A DNA stretch of 64,000 bases from Taxawa tesnikishii (nom. ined.). Its lineage: Eukaryota; Ascomycota; Dothideomycetes; Dothideales. The stretch spans positions 248,001-312,000 of the forward strand of contig JAPDRO010000004.1 in the NCBI GenBank assembly GCA_030247885.1. The letters are read 5' to 3'. Both the position numbers and the translations under genes were made by a program. Shown here in pieces: positions 1 to 10,890 of the stretch (position 1 is the stretch's first letter; each line of letters opens with the position of its first letter). The notes beneath the pieces are model-generated. The model saw only the letters and a list, made by a program, of their open reading frames with translations, made no database searches and was not told where the DNA came from.

Positions 1-1685
1 CTTCAAACGGGCCACGAATGGAATGCCGTTGCCGGACGCGATCTCTTCTTGTGTCCTCGATCGTGAAGTGGGAGCGGTGTTACTCAATCACGGCGACGAG
101 CTATGCTTGACTGAGACCATCGTGATCAAATTCGAGTCCTTCAGTTTTCATCAAATCCTTCCGGACCCATTCGCCTTTGTTCAGAAGCAGGAGATGAAGG
201 TGATCGATTGTTTTGATCTTTTGACGTTCTCGTACTGAAATCAGCAGGTATTCAGGGATCGATATCATGTAATGCGCCGCTTGATTGGTGCTGGTGGCCA
301 TGGCAGTGTTTACGTAGCTCTGGAAAACATGACAGGGCGTCAACTCGCATGCAAGATCCTGTCCATTGATGAACACCTGAGGAGGGATCTACAAGATCTC
401 TCACGGTTCCGTTCAGCTGAAATGCATGCACTTTCCGATAAGGCCAGTGTACAAGGGAACGAAGCTTTGCAACGATATTCCCAAGCAATTGTGGCCAGAA
501 GACTGAACAAGCTCGAGAGAGAATACGATGTTCTGGACGGCTTGAGCCATGCAAGTCGAAACTGAACTGGTTGCTTCGTATGTACTGACATAGGACAGCC
601 CAACATCATCACCGTTGAACAAGTTTTCTTCACGACGCACAATATGTAAGCTCAGTCCTATCATACCATTCGGCCTAGCTTTGACTCTCCTCAGCTACAT
701 CATGCAAGAGCTCATCACTGGTGGAGATCTTTTCTCCTTCCTCAACTACAAGCGCGGCCGTCTCGAGGACGTCGAAGCTGCCGTTGTTGTTCGGCAATTG
801 CTCAAGGCTGTTGAATACTTACATGACATGGGCGTTGTCCACCGTGATATCAAGCCCGACAATGTTCTGATGACATCCTGGCGTGATGGTGCTCGAATTG
901 TGCTCACGGATTTCGGCCATGCAACTAGGATTGAGCTGGATGGCGGGTCAAAGCACGCCGACTACAGCAAGCATCGGATGCATTCGACAGTCGGAACATA
1001 CGAGTTTACCGCTCCGTTTGTTTGCATGCATCATTAACCCCACAATCGATCGCTAACATTACTCTGCAGGGAAGTTCACGGGAGAAATCGGACAATTCCA
1101 AAGGACCGAGGCTACAGCAATGCCATTGACATGTGGTCCGTCGGCGCTATCGCCGCTACCCTTCTCTCGGGAGATGTAATTTTCGTGGATCGAAAAGATG
1201 AGGCATTTGAAAACGACCCGCTCAATGCGATTATGACACTCGCTGAACGTTGTGATCTTTCGATTGTTGACTGCGGTTCGGTTTGGAAGTCAGTTGGGCA
1301 CCGTCCAAAGGCATTCGTGAAATCGTTACTGGTTCTGGAGGAAGATCGCCGCCTGACCGCGAAGCAGGCCTTACAACATCCATGGTTCACCAACCATCGT
1401 CACGCTGCAGAGTTCGAGGGCGTCTACCAAAGGGCGATCAGTGACTGGAAGCCTCGTACACCCAATAAAATCCTGGTGGAAAGCGTCGATACTAGTCGTC
1501 TGGGACCGGTATCGTTCCCGACCAACCACCGCCAGGTTCCTCAGACATCAGAAATATCCCATTACTTCAACACGCCCTTCAAGCCGCCAGTACCACGCTC
1601 CCAGGACGTCTCTCCGCTCTCGAAGAAGACCAACCACACATCTTTACCCCCTTTCCACGAGGGTGTTTGCTCGCCCGACCGCTGA
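1..1685 (+). CDS. FHA-domain Ser/Thr protein kinase, CHK2/Mek1 type (5' partial)
   Basis: The visible part starts inside an FHA domain (TNG and LLNHGDEL motifs). A full kinase domain follows: glycine loop GAGGHGSVY, ACKIL lysine, HRDIKPDN catalytic loop, TDFG, and TAPE formed across a splice site. FHA plus kinase is the arrangement of the CHK2/Cds1/Mek1 checkpoint kinases, which act in the nucleus in DNA-damage or meiotic-recombination signalling. Exons are <1-199, 248-550, 599-645, 695-1015 and 1070-1685. All phases agree, and intron 551-598 is GC-AG. About 495 residues are visible. The tail of about 100 residues after the kinase domain has no second FHA domain, which argues against a Rad53 layout. 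I cannot tell a Mek1 from a Cds1/PRD-4 orthologue without the missing 5' end. Confidence 0.85.
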
Positions 1686-2594
1686 GAAGGGCTTTGCTGT
1701 ATGCTCACTAACCCCGCAGGGACTCAATCACTCAGCAAAGTGGGCATTTAATCTAGCTTTACCATTTACATGCCGCCGGCACGAAGTAATTTACGCAACC
1801 TGCTGTTGCGAAGAAATCTTGCGGTTGTGTTCGGGGTCTTTGATTCTGTCGCAGTGTGATGGTTCATACTTTGCTTTGTATACCCCACCTGTACAATAGC
1901 CTTCTTTTGTTTTCTCCTCTTTGATACCGCTGAAAACTAGATACTGGCAACATTTTCATCTCCTGTATCGTGCTCAATGCCCGAAAGGAAGCTGTCTCCG
2001 CAAATGGTCGGGCATGTAAGTTTTCGCTTGCATCCGCTTCTGTGGTAAGTTTGAGCATCTACATCTCATCCAAATATGTACACATCATCTTGGCTGACCG
2101 ACTCGTGCAAGCATCCTCGCAGTTTTCGGCTCCTTTCAAACTTGATCAGCCTAAACGAGAAGAAAAGAAAACCCATCTTGTAATGACTGGCTGAAAACAT
2201 CGCAAACTCGCTCAAGTATACATTGCGAACTTTATCAACTCCACCGTGCCATATGCGTCACGCAAGGCCGTCCTTTACACCATACGAATCGGGAATTTAG
2301 CGATGCAACCGCCCGCGTCATTAGACCCAGTTGGCCACAAATCACAAACGTGAAAGAGCTTACCTCCGTTGTTCGTACAATCTCTGTCCTACTGCCGCTA
2401 AATGTGCAGATCTTGCGCAAACAGCCGAATCCTGCAGACAATAGTCATATTCGAGTATGCAGAGTGACAGGGCAGGCAAACCCACACAGAAATAAATACA
2501 CCTTCTTTCAAACACTCTCCTAATCAAGCTTCTGCATATCTGTTTCACCTCACCTTCGACTCTTCAAAGCAAGCACTCACTCACCGACCTCAAG
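1686..2594. other. Intergenic, 3' flank of kinase and promoter of small secreted protein
   Basis: I see no convincing coding sequence, RNA gene or repeat. The last 60 bases before the next start are pyrimidine-rich, as is common for fungal 5' leaders. Confidence 0.6.
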
Positions 2595-3214
2595 ATGCTG
2601 TTCTCTTTCACAGCCGTGGGCTCCGCCACCCTTCTCTTCCTGCAGTCTGTTGCCGCAGCACCAAAGGGCCTACAAGCCAGCGCCTCCGTTTCCGCGTCCG
2701 CGAGCGCGAGTGAGCCCGTAAGTCTAGATTTTGCTATAGTGGCCTTTGGCCCACCCTCCCCTATCTTTGTCTCTTCCTCTCTCATCTTTGACACCCTCCG
2801 CCCTTGAAAGATGGAGCAGCAAATAATAATGATGTACCGTAGGTCAACCCGGACGACCTCTGCTACGCCAATGACGACATGTTCTACACTGGTCAAATCT
2901 TCTCCGACGTCAACGGTGTCGTATACAACGTTAGCTGCAATCACGACAATACGGCTCCCGGCTTGACTTACTACGACGCCGGCCACGAGGGCTTCACCAA
3001 TTGCTTCGCTCAGTGCGACATCGAGCCCGGATGCATCGGGTTCTCTTACATCGGCGGCGACACGGGCCGCTGCTACCTCAAGACTGAAAAAGGGAACAAC
3101 TTCTTCTCTGATGGCCTGGTTACAGGGTTCATGGTTGGCCGGAGGCCGGATATTGTGCTCGTGCCTGTGAAGGCCAGTGCCAGTGCCAGCGCTTGTGCTA
3201 GCGCTCACGCATGA
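2595..3214 (+). CDS. Small secreted cysteine-containing protein with one PAN/Apple-like module
   Basis: Exons 2595-2717 and 2843-3214 join in phase 0 (intron 2718-2842, GTAAGT...TAG) to give 164 residues. The first 22 or so residues are a signal peptide ending near AAAP. An Ala-Ser-rich stretch (ASASVSASASAS) follows, and the protein ends in a second one. Between them lies a cysteine-patterned module (VSCNHDN ... CFAQC ... C ... GRCYLK). It matches, cysteine for cysteine, two modules at the C terminus of the esterase at 8822-10823. PAN/Apple-like folds bind proteins or carbohydrates. The role here is unknown; a cell-wall or apoplastic protein is an inference. The antisense strand is also open across this gene because of the biased repeat composition. 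Confidence 0.75.
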
Positions 3215-4015
3215 GTATACGAGACTGCAAAGGGCTTGAGGTAAGTGGCAAGCCCAGAGCTGAAATGACGAGTGGAATGAGTGAGGAATATTGCGTTAAT
3301 CTGGTGGATGTGGTGGGTGTGATTGTACAATAACGCATAGAAGATGAAAGCATACAGTGTCTGTACTTCTTGTAAATGTTTACATCAGATGACCTATTGA
3401 ACATTGCTTCAAGCCCTGCTCCTTGGTAGGGCCAAAAGTCTAAGAGAATAATGGCTCCTATCATATGTTGTGTCCTTTGAACCTCCAGATCTGAAGCGGG
3501 AGCGCCCCTTATTAGATCAGCCTGTGGCTGATGCGAACATCGAGATCGACGAGTCGATGCCAGCGAGTCCAGATGCTGGAAGGCATCTCAAGGTGGGGTT
3601 GCGAATCAACCCCACCCAGCCTGTCCCTGTCCAAGGAAGTGTGAGAAGACAGACATGTACATATGCCCTCAACAACCACGCTAGTAAGGGCGGTAAGGCT
3701 AGCGCGTGGCCAGGAAGTTTGTGCCATGACGGAAGCTACGCGGAGGCCAGTTCAGTCCTGATGCCCCGTTCACCACTGCCACTACTTGCGACGCTTTCGT
3801 TAAGCAAGTAACTTTTCCGTCGATACATGTATCAACTATCATTTATACTATAACGACAAGCAGGTCGCCCTGCCCTCTTAGCCGCCAATCTCAACCTGAC
3901 ACATACATCCCACAACAGCGCGTCGACCATCAACCACCCCACTCACGCGTCACATTCCCCTTCCGCCCGACCATGGTTAGACCGTCAGGTCGTCAGTGCC
4001 AATCCTACCCCAACC
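3215..4015. other. Intergenic between convergent secreted-protein genes
   Basis: Only short open frames without ATG starts or splice support. It holds the 3' flanks of both neighbours. Confidence 0.6.
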
Positions 4016-4879
4016 CTATTTTCCCGGGCTGCTCGCATCCGTGCTCCCCACCGCAGCATCAATGTGCAACTGATCAGCCGAGTCGACCGCCATCTGCAAG
4101 GATGGAATAGCCGACTGCAGCGCCGCAGTACTCGTGTTGCGGTAGATCTCGTAAAAATCTTCTACTGGGCCGGCGGAGCGCTCGACGGCTATGACGACGT
4201 AGAGCAATGCCCAGTCCAGGGCTTCGGACTGGTATGGGGATAGGATGAAGGTTGCTGTTAGGGGTCTTGTTAGTGAATGAGTTGATGGATGGGAGATAGG
4301 GAAGCGGGGTGAGGGATTGAGGGATTTAAGTTTGACTGAATATAGGGTTCGAAGGGTAGGGAGTGGTGTGGGAGAAGACGGGAAGACTTACAGGTACGCA
4401 TGGCGGCGGTGAGGAGGTTGAGGGCGTCGTAGACATCGCGGATGATATCGGCTTGCAAATTGACACCCTCGGCGAGCACTTCGGACGTCTCACTCGCGTC
4501 CAGCGTACTGTATTCTCTCATGATGTTGCAGATATCGCTGGCGCTGCGGAACGCGGCGTGGTAGAAGTGCAGGGCGATTCTGTTGATCTGCTGCGATACT
4601 TCGAGCACGCTCTCGTCGGTGATGTTGGTTCCCGGAAAATATCGGATTTGTCCATAACCCATCGACAAGGGTGTTCGAGGCTGTTTCGCGCATCCATCCA
4701 TGCCCAGGTGTAGTCTTCGGCATGGTCCTCGATGTATGGTCCTGTAGTGATACTGGACGCTGCAAGCTGTCAGTGAAGACAACAGTAATGGACGCGTGCC
4801 GCTCACACGTAGTTGATGCCATCGGCGCTGCTGTCACGTATCCGACCAGAGCCAGTTGGAGCACTCCGTTGAGCTTCAT
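4016..4879 (-). CDS. Secreted protein of unknown function (one frame break)
   Basis: The start at 4879 gives a signal peptide (MKLNGVLQLALVGYVTAAP). Exons in transcript order are 4879-4807, 4759-4392 and 4254-4016. Introns 4806-4760 (GTGAGC...CAG) and 4391-4255 (GTAAGT...CAG) are clean. The protein would be 226 residues, helical in character, with an N-glycosylation site (NITD). Within exon 2 the reading frame changes at the A run 4636-4639 (TTTT on the coding strand). One extra base there restores continuity from KSDIF into PGTNIT and makes the total length divisible by three. I recognise no family; small secreted effector-like proteins look like this, but that is only a resemblance. Confidence 0.6.
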
Positions 4880-5465
4880 ATTGCTGGTAGTAGAACGCCG
4901 GTCAAGTATAGCAGGGGCAGACTTATGGTTACTTGACGGCACACCGGGGGTCGACGGGCAGTATATGGAGTGGACTGTTTATCCCCGTCTTGTGTATCCC
5001 GGCATCAACATGCGGGCAACAAACTTTTGATAGAGTCATATTCTCAATGCGAAACTCTGCAGGAACCCAAAATCCGTCTATTGACTGCTTCTGATCATGA
5101 CGTTCCCAAGCGGAAAGAAACCCCGCAAGGTAACGAGCTACCGACAGACGCATGTCAAAGTAGAGAGGCGCGCTTGACCTTGGTATATCTGTTTGAGCTT
5201 GCCGGGCAAGCGTACCCATAACGCGTTGCGTAGTATTTGCCCTACTCATCGCATTGAGTTTAGGCTATCACATGTTTAAGGGAAGTAGATTGCTTTTTTT
5301 GAGAAATGTCGATATGCACGCTCCTTTTTCCGGTGGGTCCATTGAGTTTGTTGTTTGTTGAAAGTAAAAAGACGTTGGGCTGCGCAGAACCCTTCATCGC
5401 GACTGCGAAGCTTCTGGTATCCAAGAGTTTACTGTACCACAGCAGAACGAATATTGGCTGATCGG
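4880..5465. other. Intergenic, promoter of secreted protein and 3' flank of BMT2
   Basis: No supported feature beyond flanking regulatory sequence. Confidence 0.6.
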
Positions 5466-6335
5466 TTACTTAAATGTTATAGAAAAGTTGTTCCTGGTTG
5501 GTCCGGGATTGACTTCGCGCTTTGGAAATGATAATCGCTTTGCAGCTGCTGCATGGTCAAAACGCCACAGATAGTAAATGAGCTTCGACGTCAACTTCCT
5601 CTGGATACTCGTATAGCCCAACGCGTTCATGACGTCTGTGAGAAGCGCTTCGTCCACGTATCGAGAGTTGGTAACGCACGGGGCCGGTAAGACAAGGAAT
5701 AGACTAGGAGCAAACTTGCTGGCATCCTGGAGGTCCATGGCAACTCGCCGCAAAAACTGACAAGTCCTTTGCAACATCTGACCCCTGCCCGGCGCATCTG
5801 GAACGTAGTTGACCACGAGAGACAGAGAGATGATGTCGAATGCTTCGTCCCTAGATCTGGGCAAAGGGCGCATCATGAAGTCCTGCTGTTCAATACCCTC
5901 TGACTGCGAGTTCAGATCGATGCGGGCCACGTCGAAGAAGCCGGATTTGGAGCAGGCGTTGGACACGGATAGAGACCCAACCTCCAACATTCGCAGTTTG
6001 AATCCTTGGTTCTTCAATGCAGATAGTGGTTCCCGGAGCCAGTCGAGCAAGACCCTCGAAGTGTCGCCGCCTCGCTCGTCGGACTGACCTTGAATGCTGG
6101 CTTGCTGATAGCTTTTCAACCCACCACGTTCTTCGATTTGTTTCCTTAAAGAGGCAGCAACCTCTTCATCGCCAGCACGAACAGCGCTTGCGAGAGCTTT
6201 ATTGAGCTGATGATGTCCACGGATCAACGTTCTTGTGGCCTTGGATGACAGGGAAGCGGCAGGTTTGTGGACTGCTGGCGGTCTGCCATGGGACAGGCTC
6301 GTTGACTTCTGCCGCTTCTTCTTGGACGTAGCCAT
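5466..6335 (-). CDS. BMT2: 25S rRNA adenine-N1 methyltransferase Bmt2
   Basis: Single-exon gene of 289 residues. The lysine-rich N terminus (ATSKKKRQKS) fits nucleolar targeting. A Rossmann-like SAM-binding segment (MLEVGSLS) is followed by ARIDLNSQ and the family-typical DFMMRPLP, then a SLSLVVNYVP strand. The C terminus is the conserved YLWRFD region followed by a basic tail. Yeast Bmt2 (337 aa) makes m1A2142 in 25S rRNA. The protein is shorter than yeast but contains the whole catalytic core. It is divergent from ribosomal protein uL23, with only 273 bp between the start codons. No frame break. Confidence 0.9.
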   Translation of the reverse strand: MATSKKKRQKSTSLSHGRPPAVHKPAASLSSKATRTLIRGHHQLNKALASAVRAGDEEVAASLRKQIEERGGLKSYQQASIQGQSDERGGDTSRVLLDWLREPLSALKNQGFKLRMLEVGSLSVSNACSKSGFFDVARIDLNSQSEGIEQQDFMMRPLPRSRDEAFDIISLSLVVNYVPDAPGRGQMLQRTCQFLRRVAMDLQDASKFAPSLFLVLPAPCVTNSRYVDEALLTDVMNALGYTSIQRKLTSKLIYYLWRFDHAAAAKRLSFPKREVNPGPTRNNFSITFK

Positions 6336-6608
6336 ATCATCTCCTCCTCCACAATCACCCTACCAGCAGCATTCAGTAGATAGATCTTCAGATAATTATC
6401 TTGCTTCCTGCTCGAGTAATGTTCGTGCAAGAATTCGGATGTTCGAACTCTTGGCGCCGGCAGATCCGCGCTAGCCGTTCCTGACGTTAGCGTTGCCCAC
6501 AGTTGGTCCTCCATCTTCGAAAAGCCCTCTCAAGACTTTTCCACCCTGCGACAAGCGAGCGACCTTCGACAACGACCAGTCTTTCGACACACCCAACGAC
6601 AACCGCAA
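6336..6608. promoter_or_regulatory. Shared bidirectional promoter, BMT2 / uL23
   Basis: This 273-bp interval separates the divergent start codons of BMT2 (minus) and uL23 (plus), so both promoters must lie in it or overlap the genes. Shared control of two large-subunit ribosome genes is an inference from the arrangement. Confidence 0.6.
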
Positions 6609-7300
6609 ATGGCACCAAAGAACACCACTGCCGCCAAGGGTACGATTCGAATATCTGCGCCTGATCAGAATGCGCAACATTGCGTTGCATGACCAGCACT
6701 CAGAGAAGCCCCTTCTTTACATAGCGAAGGAATCACTAACACATCAACAGGCAAAGGCTCCAAGCCCTCTGCTAAGGCCTCTGCTGCGGCCAAGGCCACC
6801 CTCCGCGGTGTAAGGACACAATAGTGGCGTGTCAGCACTCCCATCGCTGACGGCCTTTTCAGGTCAACTCGCACAAGGTCCGCAAGGTTCGCCTGTCGAC
6901 CACCTTCCACCGCCCGAAGACCCTTCAGCTCTCCCGCGCACCAAAGTACCCGCGCAAGAGCATCCCCACGAGACCCGCCTCGACCAGCACAAGGTCATCA
7001 TCCACCCAGTCAACACTGAGTCCGCCATGAAGAAAATCGAGGAGAACAACACCCTCGTCTTCATCGTCGATGTCAAGGCGAACAAGAGGCAGATCAAGGA
7101 GGCTCTGAAGAAGCTCTACGATGTGGACACCATCAAGATCAACACCCTGATCAGGTATGATTTTGCGAAAAATATTCAAGCGAAGGAGCACCGGCTAATA
7201 CGTGATTGACAGGCCCGACGGCTCCAAGAAGGCCTACGCCCGCCTGACTCCAGACGTTGACGCTCTTGATATTGCTGCCACCAAGCTCGCCATTGTTTAG
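6609..7300 (+). CDS. RPL25: 60S ribosomal protein uL23 (L25), one frame break
   Basis: Exons 6609-6639, 6751-6809, 6863-7154 and 7213-7300. The short first exon is typical of ribosomal protein genes. Family landmarks are [47 protein letters not shown] and a C terminus in KLAIV. uL23 sits at the peptide exit tunnel and docks SRP and nascent-chain factors. Within exon 3 the frame changes at the C run 6964-6967. The conserved sequence runs [12 protein letters not shown] only if one C is restored; the length is then 156 residues. Because this gene should be essential and single-copy, the break is almost certainly a sequence error. Confidence 0.95.
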
Positions 7301-7765
7301 ATTAGTTTCGAAAATGGTAGTTTTGGTATGCAGTTCTTCAAAATATATCCAATTGCTGTGCATGGGATGGGATTCATAGCCGGCGTTTGGAAAGCGCAGA
7401 TGCAAGCGCTGCACGCGCTAGAATGAAAAGTTTCATGATCCCAACCTTCCGTCAATTGTGTTCTTGTTGTTCATATATATATATGACACAGTGATGTTGT
7501 ACATGTTTGCCCGACCCGGAGCTGAGTATTGTACGCACTCCCTCATCGCATCTATCGGCCGTTACATTCAAGCATGGCCGACCTCCCTTCTTCAACTTCC
7601 CGTAATCCCCAACTCCAACAATTCACCCTGTTGCCTCTGCAATGGACTCAGCCTGGGTTGCGGGACAAACGCAGGTCGATGCCACACATGTCTACGCCTC
7701 CGTATCTCTTGTGGACCGTCCTCAAATCCCAGAGTCCTACGTAGCAGCCCCGAACCCGCGCGCCC
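7301..7765. other. Intergenic between convergent uL23 and TIM8
   Basis: Contains a short TA run near 7477-7487. The open frame on the plus strand that begins here continues across TIM8 and is a shadow of it. Confidence 0.55.
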
Positions 7766-8181
7766 CTACATGCCAGTCGTGCGCATCTGCTCCAAATGCT
7801 TCAACACTGTCATGTTCGCGTCCATGAACCTGTCCACGCAGTTCTGCATGCACGGCTCTTCTGATCGGTCGAGTTTGCCCGAGGACATTTTGCCTGTGAT
7901 GCACTTGCGGAAACAGATGTCGGTTAGGGAGTGGATTGCTGTGGGCGTGCGTTAGCTTGGGCATTCGCTTTGTGCCTTGGGATCTGGGCTGCCGTGGGAG
8001 TGGAAGGTGGGGACGTAAGGGAACAAAGAGATGGATATGCAGAGGCGGTGAGGGATGGCTACTGACATTGCTGGATGCGCGCCTTTTGCGACTCGTTGAC
8101 GACGAATTGTTGCAGGTCCTGCTTTTCGCGATCCGAGAGCTTGGAGAGATCTACGTTGGAGCCGCCGCCGAGAGAGTCCAT
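7766..8181 (-). CDS. TIM8: Mitochondrial intermembrane-space chaperone Tim8
   Basis: Exons 8181-8067 and 7938-7766 join in phase 1 (intron 8066-7939, donor GTCAGT, acceptor CAG) to give 95 residues. The twin CX3C motifs of small Tim proteins are present (CFRKC and CMQNC). The N-terminal LSDREKQDLQQF and the tail CVDRFMDAN are Tim8-like. The protein forms the Tim8-Tim13 hexamer that carries hydrophobic precursors such as Tim23 across the intermembrane space. An upstream in-frame ATG exists, but the start at 8181 gives the usual length. Confidence 0.9.
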
Positions 8182-8821
8182 CTTGATAGTCGTGACTTGG
8201 TAGTGTTTGATGAATGTGTAGTTGTGTTTCTTATTGCTGGTCTGGTGCTGGCCTTTGTCCTGGTATCGAGCTTTCAAGAAGTTCATGCGTTCATCAAGTC
8301 GGAGGTGAGACAACTTCGTGACGGGCTTGGCATGCGCTTCTACAGGGGTTACCTATCAATCACCTCTTGCACTCGACTTTTCTCTTCTCTCTCCATCTAC
8401 ATGACAAAACCCTTTCCTCTTCGAGACCCGCACGTAGCCGTCCACTTCTGGAAACGACTCAAAGGCTCATTCCCAGCCTTTCCCAACGGGCGCCCTTAAG
8501 CCATATGTAAGCCTTGACGGAAGCCCTCCCCGGACCAGACAAGGTTCACAGTATCCGTATTGTGGTAGCCGCATCCTAGATTGATATACGCGTTATCCGC
8601 AAACATGCCGTGGCTTCTTAACCATCAGATAAGTGGCCCGATGGTGTCCGATGAAACGGTTCAAAGCAGGCGAGATGACAGTTGCCTTTGTTTCCCACTT
8701 CTTTATACGCCAAGGGCTGTTGATATGAGTCCTGCTACGACTCGGGCTCCCTTCGTACCTATAATTCGTAAGGTTCTTCCAGAAGCTAGAATCATTCATT
8801 CCGCAGCTCGGGATCGTCAAG
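8182..8821. other. Intergenic, divergent promoters of TIM8 and esterase
   Basis: Nothing coding is supported. A TTTATA-like element lies near 8700, about 120 bp upstream of the esterase start. Confidence 0.5.
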
Positions 8822-10823
8822 ATGTTGAACTCTATTTTCTCTTTCTCCACTATCGCAGTGGCCCTCTCCGCTCTGCCCAACGTCCAAGCAGCTGTATCGA
8901 GCTCGGGATGCGGAAAGGTCCTCGATGCTTCGCTGAAGAAAGGCGATGGCGCCGGAACCAGCAATTCCTTGATCTTTACTACCTTCAACGGCACGCAGCG
9001 CACTTACCTGCTCCACATCCCGACCACCTACAGCACCAACACTCCGCTTCCTCTTCTGTTCGCATTCCACGGTCGTAGTGAGAGTGGTGCTCAGATGGAG
9101 CAGGAGTCTAAGCTGTCTGGACAATATGCTAACCCTGGCGTAATCGTGGTCTATCCTGACGGCATTGACAAGCAGTGGCAGGGTGACCCAGCCGCTAGTG
9201 GCTACAACGATGTCGGATTTGTGCTGGAGCTGATCGGTCAACTGGAGACGGAATTCTGCATTGACACCTCGAGGATCTACTCCAGTGGTCACTCAAATGG
9301 TGGTGGTTTCAGCATCAATGTGCTGGCCTGCGACCCCGTTGCTTCCACGAAGATCGCCGCTTTCCATGGTAACTCCGCGGCCTGCTACCAGGGCACCACA
9401 GATGCGAACTGCAACGGAGATACTGTACCCATCACCTGCAACGCCGGCCGCAAGAACATCCCCATCTTGGAGACCCACGGTACCGCTGATGGCACGATCG
9501 ACTACAATGGCGGTCCTCGCCGTTCGAGATGTCTGCCCAGTATGCCGCACTACATGACGGAATATGCCAAGCGTGATATTGTGGGTGACACTTCCGGCGC
9601 CAACGACACCTCGTACATGTACGGAGGGAATGTCACAGTCTACCAATGGGGTGCTGCTGCGGGTCTCAAGGGCATCGTAACCCATTACAGGATCAACGGT
9701 ATGGGACACAACTGGCCATCCATCACCGGAGGCAACTACTTTGATGGCGCTACACTAGTACACAACTTCCTCACTCAATACTCTCTCGGTGATGCTGCAT
9801 CAAACTCTGCTACTGCATCAAGCATAGCCTCAGGCGCATCAATGAGTGGACCACCGGTAGCAACCATTTCGAAATCGTCAAGCGCTTCGTCGGCACCCGG
9901 CACTTCGGGCTCGAAAGCATCTAGCAGCACATCATCATCACCCACTTCCAAGGCGTCAAGTGCCACGGCAACCCTCAGCAGCTCTCAAGCAAGCAGCACC
10001 AAAGCCTCGAGCACCTTCACTCCCTCTGCATCCTGTCCATCCGGCCAAATCGCTTGCCCCACCCCTGGCGCCGTGATCTGCATAGGCAGCTCGCAGTATG
10101 GTATCTGCAACACGGACAATTGCGCCATCCCCCAGCCTCTCGCCGATGGCACCCAATGTACCTCCGACCACATCGTCTGGAGCGTCTCAGGCTCGAGCAG
10201 CACCGGTGTGTCCACCACCAGAGCCGACAACACCAAAGCCGCAAGCACCAAGCCCCCAAGCTCGTATTCCAGCATCGTCTCCTCCTCCTCCGCCGCCGCC
10301 GCCGCCACCAGCTCCCTCTGCCCGGCCAAGAACGGAACCTCGTTCACGTCCTCGAGCGGACACACCTACACCATCCTGTGCGGCGTCGATAGCGCCGGTT
10401 CCTATTTCGCACCCGGCGGTTATAAGACCTTCGAGGCCTGCATCTCGCTCTGCAGCACGACGGCAAACTGCACCAGTGTCGCATACAACGGCCAATGCTA
10501 CCTCAAATCCGCCGCCAAGGGCCTCGTCGCGGATCGGCCCGGCATCGCCATCGCGCTGCTGCAGCCGAGCTGCCCGCGCGACGACGGGACTACGTATATG
10601 GATGCGCGGGGGTCAATTGGAAGGTGAGCTGTGGTGCGGATACCACGGGTGCTCTGCTGAAGGGGCGGGCGTCAAGTACACGAGCCTGGCGGGGTGTGTG
10701 GAGTTGTGCGGGCGGACGGAGGGGTGTGGACATGTCACGTATACGGGGGCTTGTTACTTGAAGGGTGCGGTGGGGAAGATGGGGAAGAGCGAGATTGCTA
10801 GTGTTGCGGTCAGGCTGGAGTGA
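8822..10823 (+). CDS. Secreted CE1-type feruloyl esterase with CBM-like and two PAN-like modules (two frame breaks)
   Basis: Signal peptide 1-23 (ends NVQA). The alpha/beta-hydrolase domain has the FHGRSES oxyanion region, the GHSNGG nucleophile (Ser158), Asp223 in GTADGT and His296 in GMGHNW. This is the family of fungal feruloyl esterases related to PHB depolymerases, which cut ferulate esters from plant xylan. A long Ser/Thr linker follows, then a cysteine-rich unit (CPSGQIAC ... YGICNTDNC ... GTQC) resembling CBM52-type carbohydrate-binding sequences, then two PAN-like repeats each ending in CYLK. The second repeat is readable only across two frame breaks, at the G runs 10608-10612 and 10662-10665. 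One base added at each gives 667 residues ending at 10823. Without them the protein would stop at 10627. Confidence 0.85.
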
Positions 10824-10871
10824 TGGCGGGATAAAAGGGTAATTGATGATGGATGGGCGGGTTGCGGACAG

Positions 10872-10890
10872 CCCCCCCCCCCCCCCCCCC
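10872..10890. repeat. Poly-C tract
   Basis: Nineteen consecutive C bases just 3' of the esterase gene. The exact length is doubtful given the homopolymer errors elsewhere in this sequence. Confidence 0.9.

Noticed and set aside
2564-3208. 214-codon open frame on the minus strand
   Set aside because: Antisense to the PAN-like secreted gene. It arises from the Ala/Ser-repeat composition and lacks splice or family support.
3470-3811. 113-codon plus-strand frame between the two secreted genes
   Set aside because: Starts with TTG, no ATG, no family, no splice signals.
7458-7955. Cysteine-containing frame on the plus strand that resembled a zinc-binding protein
   Set aside because: It overlaps TIM8 exon 2 antisense; several of its cysteines lie opposite Tim8 codons or in its 3' flank. 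Tim8 has the clear twin CX3C evidence.
10187-10495. Glycine-rich minus-strand frame
   Set aside because: Antisense of the serine-rich linker of the esterase.
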